From Alphaproteobacteria bacterium (GTDB lineage Bacteria > Pseudomonadota > Alphaproteobacteria > Sphingomonadales > Sphingomonadaceae): DNA of 5,988 bases. Every line of letters starts with the position of its first letter. Within the stretch, counting starts at the first letter, position 1. Of the stretch, positions 1 to 4,371 are shown piece after piece. Below the pieces are notes generated by a model. That model was not told the origin of the DNA. It saw only the letters and a program-made list of their open reading frames with translations, and did no database searches. The translations under genes and the position numbers were made by a program. The stretch lies in NCBI GenBank assembly GCA_028293055.1, contig JAQGLD010000259.1, forward strand, positions 1 through 5,988. Reading direction: 5' to 3'.

Positions 1-384
1 ACGACGACCTGGGATCCGGATTCGCTCAGCGTTTCCAATCTCGGTCTCGACCTCGGCGGTTCGGTGATCACCGTGGCGGCGACCGGTCAGGTCAACACCG
101 CGGCGGCTGCCCAGGCGATGGTCGACACCCTGACCACGACCCAGACCAACCTCACGGCGGCTCTGGGCAAGTTGGGTTCGGCGTCGCGCAAGATTGACGC
201 TCAGGCCACTTTCACCAGCAAGCTCTCGGATGTTATCGAGGGTGGTATCGGCAATCTCGTCGATGCCGATCTGGCGAAAGAATCCGCGCATCTGCAGGCC
301 CTTCAGGTCAAGCAGCAGCTCGGTGTCCAGGCTCTGTCGATCGCCAATCAGGCGCCGCAGTCGATCACGTCGCTCTTCCGTTAA
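1..384 (+). CDS. Flagellin, C-terminal part (5' end outside window)
   Basis: This is the last 127 codons of a flagellin, the subunit of the flagellar filament, exported by the flagellar type III apparatus and polymerised at the filament tip. The reading frame is open from base 1 and ends at TAA 382-384. Visible residues about 36-80 (AQAMVDTLTTTQTNLTAALG and onward) look like the long C-terminal D1 helix. Residues 83-127 (IGNLVDADLAKESAHLQALQ, then VKQQLGVQALSIANQAPQSI, ending TSLFR) are the very conserved D0 helix that pairs with the N-terminal helix in the filament core. The Gln/Ala-rich terminus is the alphaproteobacterial form. The first about 35 visible residues (Gly/Thr/Ser-rich) would belong to the outer part of the protein. 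The N-terminus is missing, so total length and paralogue identity (fliC/fljK-type) cannot be given. It is followed by its own strong terminator. Confidence 0.93.
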   Translation, partial: TTTWDPDSLSVSNLGLDLGGSVITVAATGQVNTAAAAQAMVDTLTTTQTNLTAALGKLGSASRKIDAQATFTSKLSDVIEGGIGNLVDADLAKESAHLQALQVKQQLGVQALSIANQAPQSITSLFR

Positions 385-441
385 GCGACGCGAGGGTCGT
401 CTCCGTCGTCCTCCCACCGCTCAGGGGGCGACCCGAAACCG

Positions 442-472
442 AGGCCGGGATGGGAAACCATCCCGGCCTTTT
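442..472 (+). terminator. Intrinsic terminator of the flagellin gene
   Basis: A perfect 12-bp stem (AGGCCGGGATGG at 442-453 with CCATCCCGGCCT at 458-469) closes on a GAAA (GNRA) tetraloop and runs into TTTT at 469-472, then GGTATTT. It lies 57 nt after the flagellin stop codon, as expected for a highly expressed flagellin mRNA. There is no A-run before the stem, so it is read as a + strand terminator only. Confidence 0.93.
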
Positions 473-478
473 GGTATT

Positions 479-494
479 TGGCACGAACCGTGCC
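479..494 (+). promoter_or_regulatory. Sigma-54 (RpoN) -24/-12 promoter candidate
   Basis: TGGCACG-AACC-GTGCC matches the consensus TGGCACG-N4-TTGCW. All seven bases of the -24 element are present, and the -12 element has T491 G492 C493. The invariant GG (480-481) and GC (492-493) have the required 12-bp offset. Mismatches are G for T at 490 and C for A/T at 494. It starts 7 nt after the flagellin terminator and points to the small gene at 662, with a predicted start near 505. RpoN promoters commonly drive flagellar genes. The core is also a perfect inverted repeat (GGCACG-AAC-CGTGCC, 480-494), so it could instead be an operator for a dimeric regulator. Confidence 0.62.
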
Positions 495-561
495 CGGATG
501 AAACTGAGTCCGAATGGCGCCTGTAATTGCGCGCTCGATGCGGCGGATCGATTTACATTCG

Positions 562-590
562 AAACCCCTAAGCTACGGAAAACCCCTGAG
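562..590 (+). repeat. Tandem 11-bp direct repeat, AAACCCCTRAG
   Basis: Two copies, AAACCCCTAAG (562-572) and AAACCCCTGAG (580-590), differ at one base and are 18 bp apart start to start. They lie in the leader between the sigma-54-like element and the small gene. A third copy of the core in opposite orientation, CTCAGGGG, is at 420-427, upstream of the promoter. The layout would suit a regulator or enhancer-binding protein, but I do not recognise the motif. Confidence 0.4.
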
Positions 591-648
591 TTGTCGATAC
601 TTCGTCGATCGTCGACACGACCGATGGGTAAAAGGGCAAAGCGCCCAC

Positions 649-655
649 GGAGGGG
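649..655 (+). promoter_or_regulatory. Ribosome binding site of the 662 gene
   Basis: GGAGGGG stands 6 nt before ATG 662, with the GGAGG core 8 nt away. This spacing fixes ATG 662 as the start over the in-frame TTG directly before it at 659. Confidence 0.75.
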
Positions 656-661
656 ATTTTG

Positions 662-1009
662 ATGCCGGTTAAAGAGGATCTGCTGGGCGTGGCCAGCACT
701 CCCCGTCTTGTGCGATCCAGGTTCAGCATCGAGCTCAGCCTGTCTGTAGCCGACGATCGTGGGTTGTGGGCCGCAGCGGCCGAGAAGGGACTCGCTGTTC
801 CGGGCGCGACGCTCGAGGATGTCTACGAGCTGATCGGTCCCAGAGAAGATCCGGACCTCGGCGGCTGCCTGGCGATGCTCACCGCGCCGAGTGCGATTGC
901 CGGCTGCGAGCTTCACGATTTCGAAGTGATCGAGCTCAAGGGAAGCGGCGTCAAACCTGCCGCCAACGATTTCGCCGCCACCCGCGCGACCCTGGACGCT
1001 TCGGCCTGA
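662..1009 (+). CDS. Small protein of unknown function (115 aa) downstream of a sigma-54-like promoter
   Basis: I do not recognise this protein, and its family is unknown to me. It starts at ATG 662 behind a good ribosome binding site and ends at TGA 1007-1009. The N-terminus (MPVKEDLLGVASTPRLVRSR) is polar with no signal peptide. No membrane segment is seen, so it is probably cytoplasmic. Residues about 21-90 look like one compact domain: a probable beta strand (RFSIELSLSV), a helix (DDRGLWAAAAEKGLA), an acidic turn (TLEDVYELIGPREDP), then DLGGCLAMLTAPSAIAGCEL with two cysteines, and a second strand (HDFEVIEL). The tail from about 91 is Ala-rich and probably disordered. It lies between flagellin and the flgD terminator, and the promoter candidate at 479-494 suggests co-control with flagellar genes. 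It does not look like FlaF, FlbT or a known flagellar chaperone. Base composition resembles the neighbours, so recent transfer is not suggested. The gene is fairly certain; a flagellar role is only inference. Confidence 0.75.
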   Translation: MPVKEDLLGVASTPRLVRSRFSIELSLSVADDRGLWAAAAEKGLAVPGATLEDVYELIGPREDPDLGGCLAMLTAPSAIAGCELHDFEVIELKGSGVKPAANDFAATRATLDASA

Positions 1010-1084
1010 TCCTTGCGCTTGCGCGCTTTCGTTCGTCTCGCCGGAGCGCCGACGCGCGTGCCGTCCTGGACCGGCTTGCAGGTC

Positions 1085-1114
1085 AATAAAAAGGGCGCCG
1101 CTCGCGCGACGCCC
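1085..1114 (-). terminator. Intrinsic terminator of the flhA-fliK-flgD run
   Basis: Read on the minus strand, GGGCGTCGC (1114-1106), GCGA loop, GCGGCGCCC (1101-1093) forms a 9-bp stem with one G.U pair and a GNRA tetraloop, followed directly by TTTTTATT (1092-1085). On the plus-strand RNA the wobble becomes a C.A mismatch and no U-run follows, so it serves the minus strand. It begins 35 nt after the flgD stop codon. A 6-bp inverted repeat, CAGGTC (1079-1084) and GACCTG (1120-1125), flanks it. No terminator of its own is seen for the convergent gene ending at 1009. Confidence 0.9.
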
Positions 1115-1149
1115 CTCAAGACCTGGTGCGGAACCGAAGGCCGCGCCGC

Positions 1150-1815
1150 TCAGCTCGCCGTAGTGACTCCGACCAAGGATGACAAAGGCAGATCGGCGCC
1201 GTTTACACCGAGCATCACCCCGGAATCGCCAGTCATTACGCTCTTGACGATGCCGATGCTCTGAACGCTGACCGGGACGATGTTCCCGGCCGAATCCGTG
1301 CCGGTCAGGGCCAAGGTGTAGGAGCCTGCGGGTGCCTGGCCGCCGCTCGATGTGGTTCCATCCCAGTTGAATTTGCCTGAAGCGCCGGTCGCGGCGATCG
1401 TCGCGTTGCTGACGACCTTGCCGCTGGCGTCGGTGACCACCGCCTTGAGCGAAGCGACGTCGTTGGGAGCCGTCCATCCCCAGGCGGCGGGCGAGGATCC
1501 CAGGCCCGAGGTCGCGGAATCGAAACGGGCTTCCTTGCCGATGAAGGAGGCCGCGTCGGCCATTCCGCCGCCGGTGAGCTGGGCGAGGATGTTCTTCAGC
1601 GTGGAGGTCTGCTGGACCGACTGCTCGACCTGTGAGAATTGGACGAGCTGCTGGGTATATTCCGACGAATCCATCGGCTTGAGCGGATCCTGGTTCTGCA
1701 TCTGGGTGGTCAGCAGCTTCAGGAACATATTGAAATCAGCCGAGGTCGCGCTGCCGGTCTTGCCGAGCGTGTTGATCAGGCTCGGGGAAGTCGGGTCGGT
1801 TGAGACTGCGGTCAT
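1150..1815 (-). CDS. flgD: Flagellar hook-cap scaffold protein FlgD (hook assembly protein)
   Basis: FlgD is exported through the flagellar type III gate, caps the growing hook and guides FlgE assembly; it is absent from the finished flagellum. The 221-aa length is close to the 231 aa of E. coli FlgD. Residues about 25-77 carry the conserved FlgD N-terminal segment: ADFNMFLKLLTTQMQNQDPL, KPMDSSEYTQQLVQFSQVEQ, then SVQQTSTLKNIL. Residues about 90-210 are the C-terminal beta-rich part, including the FlgD Ig-like motif KFNWDGTTSSGGQAPAGSYT (148-167) followed by ALTGTDSAGN. The start is ATG 1815-1813, because AAGGAAG (1827-1821) lies 5 nt upstream and overlaps the TAA of fliK. Longer in-frame versions reaching back to 1998 would run through the fliK C-terminal domain and are rejected. 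The gap to fliK is 10 nt, so the two are almost certainly co-transcribed and perhaps translationally coupled. Unlike the common flgD-flgE order, a terminator follows. Confidence 0.95.
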   Translation of the reverse strand: MTAVSTDPTSPSLINTLGKTGSATSADFNMFLKLLTTQMQNQDPLKPMDSSEYTQQLVQFSQVEQSVQQTSTLKNILAQLTGGGMADAASFIGKEARFDSATSGLGSSPAAWGWTAPNDVASLKAVVTDASGKVVSNATIAATGASGKFNWDGTTSSGGQAPAGSYTLALTGTDSAGNIVPVSVQSIGIVKSVMTGDSGVMLGVNGADLPLSSLVGVTTAS

Positions 1816-1825
1816 TGTGTCTTCC

Positions 1826-4309
1826 TTATGCGAGGAGATCGACGGTGCCGCTGGTGCGGACGCGGCGATATTCGGGCACATCCTCCGCAAGCGGCGCGGG
1901 GCCGGTTTCGGTGAATGGAATCGGGTTGCGCTGGCCGGGCTGCTGGCGCGGTTGATCGCCGCCACGCCCGTCGAAGCGGAACGACTGCGAATCGGCACGC
2001 ACGCCGGCGTCGGTCAGGGCGCGGGTGAGATCGCCGCTGTCGCGGCGGAGCAGATCGAGCGCTGCCGGGCTGTCGGCATGGACGACGGCGCGAAGCGTGC
2101 CGTTGTCGTCGAAGGCCATGCGGATCTCGATCCGGCCCATCTGTTCCGGGTCCAGCCGAACGACCAGTTCGTCGCGGCCGAGCGAGACCCGGTGGGCGAT
2201 CTCGACTCCCATTTCACGGCCGATCTGGCCGGCGCGGGCGCTGACCGTCGGCATGGCTTGCGCGGCGTGAACCGGCGCGGCGGCCTGTTGCAGCGTGGGC
2301 GCAGGCCCATCGACCAGGCTGGTGAAGCTCGGAGCGACGCTCTGGTGCGCAGGCGCCGGCGCGTCGGCCGGAGATGGCGCGGAAGGCGATGCCGGCGCGC
2401 CCGCGTCGGGCGTGGCCGCGGCAATTGCGGTATTTCCGGGCCTTCGCTCGTTGGCTGGCGCCTCGGCGGGCTGATGGCTGGCGGCAAGCTTGAGCTCGGC
2501 GGGCGAAACCGCGGAGGCAGGAACATTGTGCTTCTGCGCCGGTAAGGCGGCAGCTTCCGACCCGGCAGAGGCATCGTCGTCGCGGGAGGACGAGAGCGCG
2601 CGGCGGCGCGGAGCGGCCTTGCCTACTTCTCCACGCGGCTCCGAGCCCTCGGCGCTGGCGCTCGGCGCCGGACTGGCGGCAGCGGCGGTCACGGCAATCG
2701 CTGCCGGCTGGACGAATGCGGCGGCGGGGGCAGGCGGGGCGACCGTGTCGGCCGCCTTGGCCGCGGTGACTGCCGGGACTTGGGGAGCCGCGCCGCTATC
2801 GGTTGCGAGGAGCGGTTTCTCGACGGATGCGTCGGCTTGGCCAGGGACCGGCTGGTCGTCGGCGTCCGCGTCGACTTTCCGCCCTGCGCGGCCCGTTTTT
2901 TGCGAAGCGACTTCGTCGCGAATGGCGAGAGCCTGGTCCACCGGTGAAGCGGTTTCGCCAAGGCTCGTCGGTAATGGAGCCAGCTTGTCCGCGACGCTCG
3001 GCGCGGGCTGATTCTGGGTCTCTTTGACCTCGATCGGCGCGGTTGCGGAGTCCGTCTCAGCGACAGTCGCGGCGGCAACCGGCTTCTCGGCCTTGGCTGC
3101 GCCAGGCGCAGGAGCTGGAGCGACTTGAGTCCGGGCTGTCACCGGCTGCAATGGAGCGGCGGTGAAAGGCTGCGTCGACTGCGCTGCTTGATCAAGGCCG
3201 GTGGCCGGCGGCGAGGCGGTGGCGGCGACCGGCTCGGTCGACGGCGCCGCTTGGCCACGTCCGGGGACCGGCTGCAACGACCTGACATCGTCTGGCTGCG
3301 TCGTTTGCGTCGCTTGATCGCGACCCTTGGGCGGCGGCAACGGCTGGGCGGTGACCGGGACCGGAGTCGCGGTGGCCGCGGGGGATGGAGCCTCGCTGCC
3401 CGGCTGCGCAGGAGCCGACACGCGAGGCTGCGGAACCGGAATGCTCGTCGGGGCGGGCTCATCGGCGGCTGCCGCGGCCTGAATATCATTCGAAGTCACG
3501 CCCTGCGGGGCGGCGGCCGTAGCCGCGACCTTGACCAACACGGGCGCGGCGGCGTCGGCGGAAGCAATCGCCGGCTTGCCCGCCGGATTGCTCGTTGCTT
3601 CGACCGCGGCTTCGCTGTCCTGCTCGACCCGGGCCGAAACCGGTCCGCTCCGCGCGGGCGAGCCGGCGCGGGTCTGGGTTGGGCGCATCGCGGGCGTGCC
3701 GGTCGAGGCGAGGATCGAGGACTGGTCTCGGGGCGCGGCGGCCTGGCGCGGAGCCGCCGGGTCGGGCAGCTCGGTGGGCGCATCCTTGGGATCCGCTACC
3801 TGACCGGGCTGCGCGATTGCCTTGGCGCGAGGTGCGATTTCGGCGACCGCGGCAGCCGAACTCGCGACGATCGCCTTGCCGGAAACGGATGCGAGCATGT
3901 TGGGCTTGAGCTGGGTCGCTGCCCCCCTCGGATCGCCCGACGGGTCGAAGGTGGGCGCCGGCGCGCCCAGGTCGATCGTGGTGGCCGACAACGACGGATC
4001 CAATGGGAACGTCGTCGCGCCTTGGGAAGCTGTCGGCTGCGATGTCGCGGCCGCGATGGGATTCATGGCCTGCGGGATCACGATTCCGGCGGGCGCGGCG
4101 GAAATCGGGGTCGAGGCGAGCAAGGCGAGGGAGGGGCCAGGCTGGATGGTCACCGCGGCATTGGCCGTTGCAGGCGCACTGGTCGCCACGCCCGCGGCGG
4201 GGGCGAGCGACGCGATCGCATCCGCGAATCCCGGTAGTCCCTGTGTCGTGCTCGTCGATCCGTCGATCGGCGACGAGCCACCGGGAGTCGTCAGCGCCAA
4301 TATGTTCAT
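1826..4309 (-). CDS. fliK: Flagellar hook-length control protein FliK (long form, 827 aa)
   Basis: FliK is secreted intermittently during hook growth, acts as the length ruler and, by contact of its C-terminal domain with FlhB, switches export from hook to filament substrates. The conserved hook-length control domain (Flg_hook type) lies at about residues 697-785: MGVEIAHRVSLGRDELVVRL, then DPEQMGRIEIRMAFDDNGTL, RAVVHADSPAALDLLRRD, and further GDLTRALTDAGVRADSQSFR. The LxPxxMGxIEIRM-like core is typical, here LDPEQMGRIEIRM. Before it come nearly 700 residues rich in Ala, Pro, Thr and Gln with no predicted fold, including a four-copy 21-residue repeat at 322-408. The N-terminus (MNILALTTPG, with GFADAIASL at 27-35) fits a secreted flagellar protein. 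A Gln/Pro tail follows the domain and ends VRTSGTVDLLA. The length is about twice that of Salmonella FliK (405 aa). The start is ATG 4309 behind GGTGGGGA. It follows flhA by 62 nt and precedes flgD by 10 nt. Identity rests on the C-terminal domain and the neighbours. Confidence 0.93.
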   Translation of the reverse strand: MNILALTTPGGSSPIDGSTSTTQGLPGFADAIASLAPAAGVATSAPATANAAVTIQPGPSLALLASTPISAAPAGIVIPQAMNPIAAATSQPTASQGATTFPLDPSLSATTIDLGAPAPTFDPSGDPRGAATQLKPNMLASVSGKAIVASSAAAVAEIAPRAKAIAQPGQVADPKDAPTELPDPAAPRQAAAPRDQSSILASTGTPAMRPTQTRAGSPARSGPVSARVEQDSEAAVEATSNPAGKPAIASADAAAPVLVKVAATAAAPQGVTSNDIQAAAAADEPAPTSIPVPQPRVSAPAQPGSEAPSPAATATPVPVTAQPLPPPKGRDQATQTTQPDDVRSLQPVPGRGQAAPSTEPVAATASPPATGLDQAAQSTQPFTAAPLQPVTARTQVAPAPAPGAAKAEKPVAAATVAETDSATAPIEVKETQNQPAPSVADKLAPLPTSLGETASPVDQALAIRDEVASQKTGRAGRKVDADADDQPVPGQADASVEKPLLATDSGAAPQVPAVTAAKAADTVAPPAPAAAFVQPAAIAVTAAAASPAPSASAEGSEPRGEVGKAAPRRRALSSSRDDDASAGSEAAALPAQKHNVPASAVSPAELKLAASHQPAEAPANERRPGNTAIAAATPDAGAPASPSAPSPADAPAPAHQSVAPSFTSLVDGPAPTLQQAAAPVHAAQAMPTVSARAGQIGREMGVEIAHRVSLGRDELVVRLDPEQMGRIEIRMAFDDNGTLRAVVHADSPAALDLLRRDSGDLTRALTDAGVRADSQSFRFDGRGGDQPRQQPGQRNPIPFTETGPAPLAEDVPEYRRVRTSGTVDLLA
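3086..3346 (-). repeat. Four-copy 63-bp / 21-residue degenerate tandem repeat in fliK
   Basis: FliK residues 322-408 read as four related units: QPLPPPKGRDQATQTTQP+ (322-345), QPVPGRGQAAPSTEPVAATA+ (346-366), PPATGLDQAAQSTQPFTAAP+ (367-387) and QPVTARTQVAPAPAPG+ (388-408). The central Gln (332, 353, 374, 395) recurs every 21 residues. In the DNA the + strand word CTTG recurs at 3124, 3187, 3250 and 3313, exactly 63 bp apart, with similar bases around it. The first unit has three extra residues at its start. The divergence between units indicates an old duplication rather than an active satellite. Confidence 0.7.
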
Positions 4310-4313
4310 TCGG

Positions 4314-4321
4314 TCCCCACC
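4314..4321 (-). promoter_or_regulatory. Ribosome binding site of fliK
   Basis: Minus-strand GGTGGGGA ends 4 nt before ATG 4309. It is a G-rich, not perfect, Shine-Dalgarno sequence and supports this start. A short inverted repeat CCAG-N3-CTGG (4320-4330) overlaps its upstream edge. Confidence 0.6.
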
Positions 4322-4337
4322 AGCTACTGGTCGTTAC

Positions 4338-4343
4338 ATTATA
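4338..4343 (-). promoter_or_regulatory. Possible -10 box of a fliK-flgD promoter
   Basis: Minus-strand TATAAT is a perfect housekeeping -10 hexamer inside the 62-nt flhA-fliK gap, and would start RNA near 4331, about 22 nt before fliK. No good -35 is seen: the bases 17 bp upstream read CACGCA. No sigma-28 or sigma-54 element is seen in this gap. It could therefore be a weak internal promoter or chance. Confidence 0.3.
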
Positions 4344-4371
4344 GGAAGGCCGCCGACTGCTGCGTGCGATC

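Noticed and set aside
569..600. Sigma-28-like pair TAAGCTAC ... GTCGATAC
   Set aside because: The spacing of 16 between the two octamers is too long against the usual 11, and both elements deviate from TAAAGTTT / GCCGATAA.
498..662. 54-codon upstream ORF whose TGA overlaps ATG 662
   Set aside because: The overlap suggests coupling, but the ATG at 498 has no ribosome binding site and lies upstream of the predicted start near 505. The ATG at 624 would give only 12 residues, also without a ribosome binding site.
1010..1084. Possible + strand terminator after the small gene
   Set aside because: Short GC inverted repeats occur (TTGCGC twice at 1013-1024, GCCG/CGGC near 1060-1075), but none is followed by a T-run.
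365..1477. 370-codon minus-strand open frame across the flagellin terminator, the small gene and the flgD end
   Set aside because: It runs through both terminators and over two supported genes; Arg/Gly/Gln-rich shadow.
1816..1998. Longer FlgD starting at 1998
   Set aside because: The extra 61 residues are Arg/Pro/Ser-rich, overlap the FliK C-terminal domain in another frame, and the good ribosome binding site is at ATG 1815.
1352..2545. 397-codon open frame on the + strand across flgD and the fliK 3' end
   Set aside because: It spans two real minus-strand genes and their junction, and its translation shows no domain.
3125..4237. 370-codon Arg/Gly-rich open frame on the + strand opposite fliK
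   Set aside because: Antisense shadow of the GC-rich Ala/Pro coding region; the composition mirrors GCC/CCG codons and no motif or ribosome binding site is seen.
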